Notes: generated from the sequence alone by a model not told the origin. Positions 49,146 to 57,659 are shown, numbered from the stretch's first letter. The stretch is DNA of 64,000 bases from Synechococcus sp. BIOS-U3-1 (GCF_014279975.1 NZ_CP047936.1:2170001-2234000), one strand, 5' to 3'. Translations and numbers: made by a program.

Positions 49146-49313
49146 ATGCCCTGGGCAGGCGAGCAAACTCTCGAAGCTTTTATTGACTACATCGAATCCG
49201 ATTCGCTCAAACGCAAAAAGTGGTTATCACGCGTCAGAGAGGCAGGATTCGAACAAGCGTTGACCGAATATCGGGAAATGACATCAGCGAAAGAGATGCC
49301 GTTACAGATGTGA
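49146..49313 (+). CDS. 55-aa hypothetical protein upstream of flavodoxin
   Basis: ATG at 49146 preceded by AAGG at good spacing. The product starts MPWAGEQTLEAFIDYIESDS and continues with KRKKWLSRVREAGFEQALTE, a well-formed helical protein with balanced composition. It precedes isiB by 155 bases. No family is recognised. A longer frame at 49220-49447 on the same strand looks like a shadow of it. Confidence 0.65.
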   Translation: MPWAGEQTLEAFIDYIESDSLKRKKWLSRVREAGFEQALTEYREMTSAKEMPLQM

Positions 49314-49468
49314 CAGGAGCCTCGCAAGAAAACAGGAGGCTCAACACAAAATGTCACAAGCTTGTAGCAAAATTACAGCCTCAAGTGTCACATACAACTA
49401 AGCAGCGCGTCAAAAGCAGGATCAATCTCGCCCAGAAGCAAGGATGATGATTCAGTTATCCAATTTCT

Positions 49469-49975
49469 ATGGCTTTCACGATTTTCTTTGCAACATCAAC
49501 AGGCAAAACGGAAGATATATCCGATCGCCTGAAGGAACTCCTGGGGACTGATGCCAAAGATGTTGACAGCATCAGTGGTGTTGACGAATTGGCTTCCGCA
49601 GAAGCACTCGTCTGCTGTATTCCAACATGGAATACAGGCGCTGACGAAGCTCGCTCAGGCACAGCCTGGGATGATCTGATTACTGAAATTCCTGGTCAAG
49701 ACTTTGCGGGTAAGCCCGTTGCCATCCTTGGATTGGGAGACTCCTCAGGTTACGGCGACTATTTCTGTGATGCCATGGAAGAGCTGTACAGCGCATTCCA
49801 AAAATCTGGCGCAAAGATGATCGGCAAAGTATCTCCCGAGGGCTATACCTTTGATGAGTCAAAGAGTGTGATCGACGGTAAGTTCTGTGGACTTCCTATC
49901 GACGAAGACAACGAGTCTGAGCTGACTGATCAACGCCTATCCGCGTGGGTGCAGCAGATTAATTCTGAAGCCTGA
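49469..49975 (+). CDS. isiB: Flavodoxin
   Basis: 168 aa. The FMN phosphate loop is ATSTGKTEDISD, with the aromatic-loop TWNTGADE and GLGDSSGYGDYFCDAM. It replaces ferredoxin as electron carrier under iron limitation. A strong terminator follows, and the isi-type minus-strand genes converge on it. It is the likely electron donor or acceptor for neighbouring flavoproteins. Confidence 0.96.
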   Translation: MAFTIFFATSTGKTEDISDRLKELLGTDAKDVDSISGVDELASAEALVCCIPTWNTGADEARSGTAWDDLITEIPGQDFAGKPVAILGLGDSSGYGDYFCDAMEELYSAFQKSGAKMIGKVSPEGYTFDESKSVIDGKFCGLPIDEDNESELTDQRLSAWVQQINSEA

Positions 49976-49994
49976 TCGCTGATCAAGATCGTCA

Positions 49995-50023
49995 AAAAGA
50001 AAGCGCCCAAGGGCGCTTTTTTT
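49995..50023 (+). terminator. Terminator of isiB
   Basis: The stem AAAGCGCCC-AA-GGGCGCTTT is followed by further T. A-rich sequence on the other side also allows it to act for the convergent minus-strand gene. Confidence 0.85.
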
Positions 50024-50049
50024 ATGGCTTAAAAAAGGTAGTCAAGTAA

Positions 50050-51009
50050 TTAACGGTGAACCCAATCAACCCTGATCTCCTTACGTTGGTTCAGAAACTT
50101 ATCAATTGACATCGCAGCAATACAGCCGTCTGAACAAGCAACAACGGCTTGCTTAAATGGAGTATTACGGATGTCTCCAATTGCCCAGACACCATCGAGT
50201 TCGGTCTTCATGTCATCATTGACTTGCACACCACCTTCCTCCGTTAACGGAATCTGGCCATGCAAATAATCAGTAATTGGCAAGCTACCTGAAGAGTAAA
50301 CGAAAACACCGTTAACATCCAATTGAGTATCGTCTTCACAGCCTGATTCTTGAAGCTTTACAGCAGTGACACCTGAATCATCACCATCAACAGACGTGAG
50401 TCGAGTACGCTTCCAACGCTGAACATTTGGCGAAGATTCAAGCTGAGATAAGCCTGTACAACTTGCACTAGGCTTGCTGTTAGTAATCCAATGAACAGTA
50501 GAAGCGAATTTAGTTAAAACGAGAGCTTCGTCAATAGCTTCTTGGTTAGATCCATAAACGGCTACTTGTTGATTTTTATAAAAAGCACCATCGCAAGTCG
50601 CGCAATAACTCACACCACGCCCCAGATACTGATCTTCGCCGGGCAGCGTAGAAGTGCGGCCCATGGCACCAGTAGCCAACACTAGTGTCTTTCCCTTGAA
50701 CGTACCTTCAGGGGTATAAACAGTTTTTTCAGGACCAGAAATATCGATTCCATAAACTTGGACCTGCTGATAATTAGCTCCATAACTAATCGCCTGATCC
50801 CTCATGGTTTTCAGTAGATCAGCGCCAGAAGTATCAGTAGGAACCCCAGGATAGTTTGCAATTTTGTGAGTAATCGCGAGAGCACCGACTGCAGGATTTT
50901 TATCTAAAACATAAGTCTTTAATGAGGAACGAGCTGTGTACAACGCACAAGCACAACCTGCAGGGCCACCACCAATAATAATGACATCAGCTTCGAAAAT
51001 ATCAGACAT
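50050..51009 (-). CDS. Thioredoxin-reductase-like flavoprotein without NADPH signature (DDOR/DTR-like)
   Basis: 319 aa. FAD motifs are GGGPAG (13-18), LATGA and VWAIGD near the C-terminus. The redox pair is C136-A-T-C139. The NADPH site is altered: the usual GxGxxA reads GSNQEA (153-158), and the HRRxxxR motif is replaced by ITNSKPSAS. Marine picocyanobacteria carry such NADPH-independent thioredoxin-reductase relatives, including diflavin-linked disulfide oxidoreductases. With flavodoxin next door, a flavodoxin- or ferredoxin-linked disulfide reductase is plausible. It lies two bases after the hydrolase gene. Confidence 0.85.
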   Translation of the reverse strand: MSDIFEADVIIIGGGPAGCACALYTARSSLKTYVLDKNPAVGALAITHKIANYPGVPTDTSGADLLKTMRDQAISYGANYQQVQVYGIDISGPEKTVYTPEGTFKGKTLVLATGAMGRTSTLPGEDQYLGRGVSYCATCDGAFYKNQQVAVYGSNQEAIDEALVLTKFASTVHWITNSKPSASCTGLSQLESSPNVQRWKRTRLTSVDGDDSGVTAVKLQESGCEDDTQLDVNGVFVYSSGSLPITDYLHGQIPLTEEGGVQVNDDMKTELDGVWAIGDIRNTPFKQAVVACSDGCIAAMSIDKFLNQRKEIRVDWVHR

Positions 51010-51011
51010 AA

Positions 51012-51812
51012 TTAACTCCGAGCGAGAGATGTAAAGTCGTTAGCGTTAAGTCCTCGATCAATCCATTGCCCAGGAACCATTTGAATGAAAGCAGTAATTA
51101 ATTGTGCAACCTGTTGAGAGTGATCAAAATGGAAAAAATGACGGCCCTGTTTCATGCTGACATAACGATCACCGGATTTTAGCGTTTCAGACCAGCGGTC
51201 GTGTGAATTCACATCAACAACAAAATCAGAGTCACCATTTAAAACAAATGTCGGAACATTGGGTGCCAGCAAATTGTCAATAGGCTGATGATTAACGATG
51301 GAACCTTGAATAAACTCAGTATCTAAGCATTTCGCTAACAAACAGGGAAGTGCTTCAAAAGCACGAGAATTTTGATTTGAGAAGAGCAAAGATGAAAGAT
51401 GACTCAAAATGGCTTTCCTCGAAGCTGGCAATTGACTTCGCATGTCCAGATAATGAGAGGACCAGTGATTGGCTGAGAAAGTATCCACGGAGAGCAGTGT
51501 AAGCGATTTTACCAGCTCGGGGTACTTTTCTGCAAAAAGACAGGCGATTGTGCCACTAATGCCGTGACCAATCAAATGCATCGGTTCGGAAGAGGCCATC
51601 AGCGTCTGCTTAAGGAGCTCGTGAACCGTCTCTATAGAGCACGATTCGTCGAGATCATGCTGAAAAGACCAACGCTGAACAGCAAACGAACGGCTTAATA
51701 ATTGAGAAACGCGCTTATTGAGACAATACAAGGTCGGCTGCAGATCAATCCAGAGGACCTTGTCATGAGGCATATGTTGCACCATTTCATTTATTTTGAA
51801 AGAGCGCAGCAC
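51012..51812 (-). CDS. Alpha/beta-hydrolase-like protein of the isi cluster, nucleophile missing
   Basis: 266 aa with GTG start at 51812; ATGs at 51785 and 51773 are alternatives. The nucleophile elbow, normally GHSxG, reads G82-H-G-I-S-G (LIGHGISGTIACLFAEKYPE). Aligned with typical hydrolases the Ser position is Gly84, and a Ser sits two residues later. The acid (GDSD) and His (RHFFHFD) are present. Alpha/beta-hydrolase genes accompany isiA and isiB in several cyanobacteria (isiC). It is followed by the flavoprotein gene two bases later. Confidence 0.85.
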   Translation of the reverse strand: MLRSFKINEMVQHMPHDKVLWIDLQPTLYCLNKRVSQLLSRSFAVQRWSFQHDLDESCSIETVHELLKQTLMASSEPMHLIGHGISGTIACLFAEKYPELVKSLTLLSVDTFSANHWSSHYLDMRSQLPASRKAILSHLSSLLFSNQNSRAFEALPCLLAKCLDTEFIQGSIVNHQPIDNLLAPNVPTFVLNGDSDFVVDVNSHDRWSETLKSGDRYVSMKQGRHFFHFDHSQQVAQLITAFIQMVPGQWIDRGLNANDFTSLARS

Positions 51813-51876
51813 TCGAGGGAAAGCACAACTAACAAGCAGTTGTATAAAATGGAATCACGGTAAGTAGACAATAAAA

Positions 51877-52089
51877 CTAAGTAAGAGTGCTGGTCACCAA
51901 AATTGAACCCTGCATAACCCTGTTTTTCAAGTGCAGGATCAGCTTTTGATCAATCTTGTCAGCGGATTGCTCAAGACACATCAGAGATTGATAAGCAGTC
52001 TCAGAAATAGAGCCCGAACAAGTCGTCTCAAGGTAGAGATCAACCACGTTCGGACGCGAGGAGAGCAATTGGGCTTGGCTATCAAACAA
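51877..52089 (-). CDS. Possible 70-aa protein between isiA and the hydrolase gene
   Basis: TTG start at 52089 (a GTG at VVDLYLE is an alternative). It contains a plausible helical segment ISETAYQSLMCLEQSADKID. No ribosome-binding site is clear and I do not recognise a family. It lies on the strand of the isi genes. Confidence 0.4.
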   Translation of the reverse strand: MFDSQAQLLSSRPNVVDLYLETTCSGSISETAYQSLMCLEQSADKIDQKLILHLKNRVMQGSILVTSTLT

Positions 52090-52206
52090 AAGAGAACGCA
52101 GCGATCCTTAAGTAAAAATAAAGGAGCAGAGAGGTGCGGCTTGTAACAAATGAAGCAGGCGAAGAGGTCGTGTCAGGCCAACAATCATCTGTGAAAATCA
52201 AACAAT

Positions 52207-52233
52207 AAAAAAGACCCCTTTTGAAGGGGCCTT
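52207..52233 (-). terminator. Terminator of isiA
   Basis: On the minus strand GGCCCCTT-CAA-AAGGGGTC is followed by six T, about 25 bases after the isiA stop. Confidence 0.85.
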
Positions 52234-52257
52234 AGGAGGTCAACTGAAAGATGTGGA

Positions 52258-53292
52258 TCAGTTGATTTTTGCTTTATCCATAGATTCAAAAGCGTTCACA
52301 ACACTCTTGAAGTTAAAACCCATGCCTCTCAAAGCATGCCAGAGATGACCTTGTAGGAAGAAGAAAGCGAGATAGAAATGGGTATTCGCCAACCACGCAC
52401 GAGCAGTATGTGCGTCACCAGGAAGAGTAGAGGTGTCTGTGAAGTAAGGGGAGAAAGCGAAGTTCAGCTTTAGGGGAGCACCATACAATTCGACCGGATA
52501 GATCGTTGTATTTTGTGCACACCAAATAGCAGTCACAAAACCCATTAGTGCAATGCCAGCCAATGAGTACGAGAGAATCGACTCACCGTTGTAAATCAGG
52601 ACTTTTTTGAAAGGACCAAAAGGAGAACTGATGATATGCCAAACACCACCGATGGTGAGAATGAAAGCGAGAACAGCATGGCCACCCATCACATCTTCCA
52701 AGCTGCTGATCGTAAGGAAGTTTGTCTGATAGCCCCAAACCATTCCAAGATCAATATTTGGCTCAACAGTACGAACAGCTCCAAGCGAAGCATCGTAAAT
52801 ACCGTGAATTCGAGCCCATTCGACGAAAGCGATGACACCTAGACCTAGAAAAATCAGGTGATGGCCAAGAATGAAGGTGAGCTTTTTGGGATCATCCCAA
52901 CTGAAATCAAACTTTTGAGCGCGTCCCGTGGCTTCTGAAAGATCCTTAGGAGCACGAAGAGTATGCCAAATGCCTGCTGCACCAAGAACAGCGGAAGAAA
53001 CAAGGTGCGTCGCAGCCACAACAATCAGGGGCTGTTGGTCAATAATCACTCCACCATCACCAACGCCAAGGCCTAAACCAGCCAGGTGAGGAATCAAAAT
53101 CAGACCCTGCTCACCCATCGGAAGGGAGCCGTCGTATCGAGCGAGTTCGAAGAGAGTGAATGCTCCGGCCCAGAACATAATGAGACCGGCATGAGCCGCA
53201 TGCGCAGCGATGAAAGAGCCGGAGCGCTTCGCTACTCCAGAATTTCCCGCCCACCAGTCATAAGTGACTGATGAATTTCCATACGATTGCAT
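52258..53292 (-). CDS. isiA: Iron-stress chlorophyll-binding protein IsiA (CP43')
   Basis: 344 aa from the ATG at 53292 (MQSYGNSSVTYDWWAGNSGV); a start six codons upstream is less likely. It has six transmembrane segments of the CP43/Pcb family with conserved His pairs (AAHAAHAGLIMFWAGAFTLFE). The large lumenal loop of CP43 is absent. It binds chlorophyll a around photosystem I under iron shortage. It has its own terminator; I could not identify a Fur box upstream with certainty. Confidence 0.95.
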   Translation of the reverse strand: MQSYGNSSVTYDWWAGNSGVAKRSGSFIAAHAAHAGLIMFWAGAFTLFELARYDGSLPMGEQGLILIPHLAGLGLGVGDGGVIIDQQPLIVVAATHLVSSAVLGAAGIWHTLRAPKDLSEATGRAQKFDFSWDDPKKLTFILGHHLIFLGLGVIAFVEWARIHGIYDASLGAVRTVEPNIDLGMVWGYQTNFLTISSLEDVMGGHAVLAFILTIGGVWHIISSPFGPFKKVLIYNGESILSYSLAGIALMGFVTAIWCAQNTTIYPVELYGAPLKLNFAFSPYFTDTSTLPGDAHTARAWLANTHFYLAFFFLQGHLWHALRGMGFNFKSVVNAFESMDKAKIN

Positions 53293-53421
53293 TGGGAAAA
53301 TGAAAGGCAATCACAACCTAATAACAAGGCAATTTGCTCTAATCATCCGTTAACAATAGTTTTCAAGGTAAAAATTTATGAGGCAGGGGTGAATTTCTTT
53401 TGTAACTAACTCTCGTAGCGT

Positions 53422-53622
53422 ATGTCAACGAAACCGAAGAAGCGTCATGAAACCACAGCAAACCTTGTGAAAAGTCAATATTGCCCGATGGAAAACAAAA
53501 AGCGCTGTAAAGAGGAACAATTCAAAGGCTGTCAAACCCTCAAAGACAGCCAGGACCTGGCTTTCAAGCCAAGCCAAAGATGCAGCGACACACTCAATCA
53601 ATTAAAAACAATCAAGTACTAA
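53422..53622 (+). CDS. Possible 66-aa Lys/Cys-rich small protein
   Basis: ATG at 53422; the product is very basic with four Cys (YCPMENKKRC, GCQTL, RCSD). There is no clear ribosome-binding site and no recognised domain. It is divergent from isiA, with composition like the AT-rich region to its right. Confidence 0.3.
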   Translation: MSTKPKKRHETTANLVKSQYCPMENKKRCKEEQFKGCQTLKDSQDLAFKPSQRCSDTLNQLKTIKY

Positions 53623-54039
53623 ATCTTAAGGCAAATAAAAAACAAGCGAGAATAAAAAGTCAAGCCAAAGGAAGAATATCAACGCAAAAACTCGCCCGAA
53701 CAATACAAAATCAAACCAAATGCAGGATTAAGATGATGCAGACGGAAAAAACAAGTTACGAAACGACTCGCGAATATCAAACATTAATTAGTGATAATAG
53801 AAGCAGAGTAAAGCCGACGTAAATGCAGACTATAAGATCGGCCTATAGGTAAGCAACAAAAAAGATCACCAAAGAAGCTCATGAATCAAAAATAACCTAG
53901 AAACAAGGTCAAAGCGTCGAAAAAGAAATTTCTACAATTAGATCAAAAGAACAGCATTCAAAATCTACCTACGCATCAATCATTACTAACATAGAAGGAT
54001 CGCGCCAAAGCGGATAATCAATTCACTGATAATCGCCAC
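53623..54039. other. AT-rich gap, no supported gene
   Basis: 417 bases, very A-rich on the plus strand. An 80-codon frame overlapping 53580-53822 is Lys/Gln/Thr-rich and looks like a composition artefact. Confidence 0.4.
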
Positions 54040-54246
54040 ATGTCAGTGAGTTCATCGAATCAGATATCGCGAAGATTAGGACCGAGTGAGGGTTGGCGAC
54101 GCAAACGCGTAAGAATTGCGATGGCACTAAGGCAACAAGGGTGGTCTTACAAAACAATTTCAGAACATTTATTCGTATCACCTAAGTCAATCATGAGAGA
54201 TATCAAATGCTTTGTGATTAATCCACGGAATTTACCTCGGCCTTAA
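54040..54246 (+). CDS. Small helix-turn-helix protein
   Basis: 68 aa. Residues 20-57 (WRRKRVRIAMALRQQGWSYK then TISEHLFVSPKSIMRDI) read as a helix-turn-helix of the homeodomain-like or terminal-repressor type: basic first helix, then S-YKTIS-HL-VS recognition region. It probably binds DNA as a small regulator. No neighbouring target is obvious. Confidence 0.62.
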   Translation: MSVSSSNQISRRLGPSEGWRRKRVRIAMALRQQGWSYKTISEHLFVSPKSIMRDIKCFVINPRNLPRP

Positions 54247-54772
54247 TTCTCAGAAGATGAACTGAGCAAAACGCATTAATCAAGATTCAAGATTAACTAT
54301 ATAGGGTATTGCTGAAAAAAATAGCTAAGCGAAGCCATCGCGTGGAAGGTAGAGGATTGAGGAGTTGTCAGCCCGACAACTCCTAAATCCAGATGCCGGT
54401 GCCCACCTGCATCATACTCAAGGCAGCCATTAAGACTGATAGAGCAGCGATTATCCAAGTCGCAATCTAATTGTGGTAGAAGGAGCTGCAAAGATCTCGA
54501 CATTTTTAACAGAGCGGCGAATCATCAAGTTCAAGCAAGCAAGTGAGATGCTACAAAACAGAGATAATTAAAAAAACTATTCAATCGTTCAACATCACAA
54601 ACTTGCAGATCGGATGAGATATTCAAATTAAACGCTGAACTAAAGCAATCGAATGGAAAAAGAACGAAGGCTCAGTCACCGATATAACACCTAGACCTAA
54701 AACTGATTTGAACGCAGATGCTCATATAGAGAATCAATCACAAAAAATATAAATCACAGTTATAAGATTACG
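54247..54772. other. AT-rich gap with an isolated hairpin
   Basis: 526 bases. A perfect 10-pair hairpin AGGAGTTGTC-AGCCC-GACAACTCCT lies at 54360-54384. A 68-codon minus-strand frame over it has no recognisable domain. Nothing else supported. Confidence 0.45.
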
Positions 54773-54809
54773 AAAAAACAATGGTTCTCACCGAAGGAAA
54801 GAACCATTG
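54773..54809 (-). terminator. Terminator of the DUF3303 gene
   Basis: The 10-pair stem CAATGGTTCT (54779-54788) with AGAACCATTG (54800-54809) is followed on the minus strand by six T. Confidence 0.85.
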
Positions 54810-54824
54810 GCAACATCTAAGCAA

Positions 54825-55097
54825 TCAGCTATAAGCTTTAGCGATCAGAGGACCAGCTTGGTCATCAGTAAGAACTGGTGTGACTTCCCAATTAAGATAT
54901 TCGGCCCATTCAGCAGCATGTTCATAACATGCATCAGCGTTATCAGCCTCAACGAGGATCCAACCTTCAACTGAGCCTGGACCATGAAAACGCTTCCAAG
55001 ATTGACATGCTGGAAAAGGCGCTCCAGACGAAAGAAATTTCTTGGCGGCAATTTCGTGGTATCCGGTCTTAAAAGACCAATGCATCAAAAAAGTCAT
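54825..55097 (-). CDS. DUF3303-family protein
   Basis: 90 aa from the ATG at 55097 (MTFLMHWSFKTGYHE); a TTG six codons upstream is less likely. A dimeric alpha/beta-barrel-like pattern with GSVEGWILVEADNADACYEH and WAEYLNWEVTPVLTDDQAGP matches DUF3303, common in marine cyanobacteria. Function unknown. It has its own terminator. Confidence 0.82.
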   Translation of the reverse strand: MTFLMHWSFKTGYHEIAAKKFLSSGAPFPACQSWKRFHGPGSVEGWILVEADNADACYEHAAEWAEYLNWEVTPVLTDDQAGPLIAKAYS

Positions 55098-55115
55098 AAA
55101 AAATGATTGACTCAA

Positions 55116-55625
55116 ATGGGTCGCACAGATACTAAGAAAAATACAGTACTTGAAGGGGCTTTGATGTAGAGACCGGCAATCAGATGCCGACAGCTAAAAC
55201 GTAACCGCCACAGCTCAGAGAACATCTGAGATATGTGTCCGCTAAACAATATTTTTTTGATAAACAGTCATATCAACGCAAAAAGAGGTCTTAACGAATT
55301 AGAAAGACGATTCAAACTCTAATTATGTTTGCAGAAATTCAAAGCACCAAAACAGGATCACTCAAACAATGACAGAACAAACAAACCAACCCCAAAGGCA
55401 AGAAACAGGCCTAGAGCGACGAACACATCATTTACGCAATGGACTCATACTAGGTAAAAACACTCACTGAGTGCGCGGCGTAAGTCCCAGGTTTGATACC
55501 TGCCAGTTCAGCAAATGAAAAAACCAAAAGGTTAAAACCGGGTGAAAAATCAACACTATAGATAAAAAGACTAGAATCAAAGCAAAGAGAGTTATAAACA
55601 CATGATTCAAGATCTTTATTATCTA
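55116..55625. other. Gap with a tRNA-like fragment
   Basis: 510 AT-rich bases with no convincing gene. At 55471-55514 a stretch resembles the variable arm and T-arm of a tRNA-Leu (GCGCGGCGTAAG ... CAGG-TTTGATA-CCTG), but the acceptor pairing is lost. Confidence 0.35.
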
Positions 55626-56102
55626 TCAACCCTCTATACTACGCTCAAGTGGAAGGATGTCCTCCTCAGAGGAGTCTTTAGAGATTGTTGGAACTGGTAT
55701 TGCTATTTTAGCCTTTGCTTTTTTTATCGTAAATGGAGGAACTGCAAATGATGGAATGGGTACGCGCACCGAGAATTGACTGGTGCCAATTGGTACATTA
55801 TTAATTGAACCAATTCTAGGACGATTTGGCAGTACTTCTTCACCAGATGCATCATAGATAAAAGCAAAAACATCGACATCCTTGATCAAACTTTTAGCAG
55901 TGCTCTTAATCTCTCCGTCCAAGATATAACATCCAGAACGGTAGCCCTTGGGCTGCTTAGACGCCGGATCAGCTGTATCACATTTGACAAGGTTAAGCTG
56001 ACTTAACTCGAGATTAAGCGCTTCAACAGAAGGGACGAGTAGGGAAAAAGACAGGAAGAGGACTAAAAATATTGAAAAAAACCTGCTTTTCAGAGAGTCC
56101 AT
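55626..56102 (-). CDS. Exported hypothetical protein, beta-rich
   Basis: 158 aa from the ATG at 56102. The signal peptide (about 8-28, ending VEA) is followed by a domain with two Cys near its start (KCDTADP, SGCYIL) and beta-strand pattern (DVDVFAFIYDASGEEVLPNR, IGTSQFSVRVPIPSFA) resembling FxLYD-like or immunoglobulin-like sandwiches. No family can be named with confidence. It is rather Lys/Ile-rich near the end. Confidence 0.72.
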   Translation of the reverse strand: MDSLKSRFFSIFLVLFLSFSLLVPSVEALNLELSQLNLVKCDTADPASKQPKGYRSGCYILDGEIKSTAKSLIKDVDVFAFIYDASGEEVLPNRPRIGSINNVPIGTSQFSVRVPIPSFAVPPFTIKKAKAKIAIPVPTISKDSSEEDILPLERSIEG

Positions 56103-56304
56103 AACAAATTGAATATCGTTTGCACACTGATGCATATAAGGAAAATCGGCAAACGCTAATTACCCAAGGCTTGTATCGATTGAATCACTTGCTTTGCGCA
56201 ACGCAGGGGATTAAGCAGCGTGAAATAGGCACATTAATTCAGAACTATGGAGATGATACTGAGTATGTCAAATAAATTTTCCAAAAGACATCAGTAATCG
56301 TGGA

Positions 56305-56565
56305 TTAATGCTTTGAATAGAAGCCACGTCGCTCAACGTATCTCTTGAAATCTTTTGATTCATATAACCAAAATTTTTCCTTATCAAGAACGAAGCCCTC
56401 AGCAAGGGCAATTGCAATCACATGATCTTCATTATTGGCCGTACTGACTTTTTGCTGAAGACTCTGATCCTCTTTTAGACGAGAAAGAAAGGAGCAAAGA
56501 TCCTGCTCAGACTGCTGACATTGCTTAAATCTGCCCATATAAAAGGGGACTGAATTGTGAAGCAT
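56305..56565 (-). CDS. Nif11-domain protein without a core peptide
   Basis: 86 aa from the ATG at 56565; an ATG at 56538 (MGRFKQCQQSEQDLCSF) is also possible. Residues SEQDLCSFLSRLKEDQSLQQ to IALAEGFVL fit the Nif11 leader domain used by prochlorosins and other RiPP precursors. There is no double-glycine and no Cys/Ser/Thr-rich core, and no modifying enzyme nearby, so it is a stand-alone Nif11 protein or a decayed precursor. Confidence 0.72.
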   Translation of the reverse strand: MLHNSVPFYMGRFKQCQQSEQDLCSFLSRLKEDQSLQQKVSTANNEDHVIAIALAEGFVLDKEKFWLYESKDFKRYVERRGFYSKH

Positions 56566-56800
56566 CACATAACTGAATAAACTTGACTAACGATACAAGC
56601 AATGAACACACTAATGCATCCCAAACAAATATCTTATATTAAGATCTTTACGTCAATTATTTAGATTTACTGAGCACTATATAACGAGGCTTGATCAAAA
56701 CAAAGCGCAACAATGAAAACAAAGATCAATCAATTTCAAACCATTTCGATGAATCAGAAGCTAGTGAGTAGATCTCAAAAGCTACTGAACTTGTAAGCAT

Positions 56801-57046
56801 CTAACTGTTGATTGGCATGACAGGATCGATGGTCCAGCGCCTGCCTCCCATGCGATCATCTTCTGAATAGCAATTGGCCAATAAATCTCCACTGGCACTG
56901 CGAACCATACATTCAAGGCCGTCGTTGGTTGTAATAAAGCTAGAAGAATTAGGACAAACAAGTTTAGCCAAATCATCACTCATGCTTTTGACAATTTGAT
57001 CCCAAATAAAATCAATATTATCATCAGAAGAGGCGGCAAAGTGCAT
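56801..57046 (-). CDS. Hypothetical 81-aa protein
   Basis: ATG at 57046 (MHFAASSDDNIDFIWDQIVK). A compact domain with three Cys (LVCPNSSSF, LECMVRS, NCYSEDD) ending GGRRWTIDPVMPINS. The Cys spacing suggests a disulfide or metal site. No family is recognised; its composition looks genuine. Confidence 0.58.
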   Translation of the reverse strand: MHFAASSDDNIDFIWDQIVKSMSDDLAKLVCPNSSSFITTNDGLECMVRSASGDLLANCYSEDDRMGGRRWTIDPVMPINS

Positions 57047-57234
57047 AAAGCAGCAATTAGAATTTAATCATCGTAAAGAGATCGACGAATCGGGCAATGA
57101 TCAGATGTGCAGATGAGGTGCATCTTATGATCAATACGAGACTAAACCTGTAACCAAGGTCGGTTTAAAGCACTATTAATGACAGACAATTGCAAGCAAA
57201 AGGCAAAACCTATCGACTAAGTACTAATTTATAG

Positions 57235-57429
57235 TTACTTTTTGATCCTTGACGCAACCTTCATGTAGTCGAAACCATCTAAATCATCGATCTCTTGCGG
57301 TGCGAAGCCCTGTGGTTGCACGGTTTTAGCCATACCGAGAAACTCACTGATGTATCCACGTCGAAGAGTTCGTGCAGGAATGCGCTTAGGAGAAAGGTCG
57401 CTGATGATGAAGCACGCGATTGTAGTCAT
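57235..57429 (-). CDS. Hypothetical 64-aa protein
   Basis: ATG at 57429 (MTTIACFIISDLSPKRIPAR). The C-terminal FAPQEIDDLDGFDYMKVASR segment looks like an ordered acidic helix. No family, motif or neighbour suggests a function. Confidence 0.48.
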   Translation of the reverse strand: MTTIACFIISDLSPKRIPARTLRRGYISEFLGMAKTVQPQGFAPQEIDDLDGFDYMKVASRIKK

Positions 57430-57659
57430 TATAGAACTTCATGAATTCATACGAAGAACGTTTTTACGTGCCTCGGGTTTTAAGCAAAAAGCGGGTTCCA
57501 ACTCAGACCACGTTTAAAATCCTGTAAGACGATATAGAAGGAGAAAACAAATAGATCCTCAATTAATCTAAGAACCTCTGCATCTGCAGAGTAGAGCTTG
57601 ATTTAACATGTATCGGAAGCAGGGACTTAGAATAAAAGGATTACTCTATTTTTAATCAA

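Noticed and set aside
53293..53420. Fur-box search upstream of isiA
   Set aside because: No sequence close enough to the Fur consensus was found by eye; iron control is likely but not shown.
53580..53822. 80-codon Lys/Gln/Thr-rich frame
   Set aside because: Typical of A-rich DNA; no start signal and no fold.
54297..54503. 68-codon minus-strand frame over the hairpin
   Set aside because: The hairpin lies inside it and the product shows no domain or plausible start.
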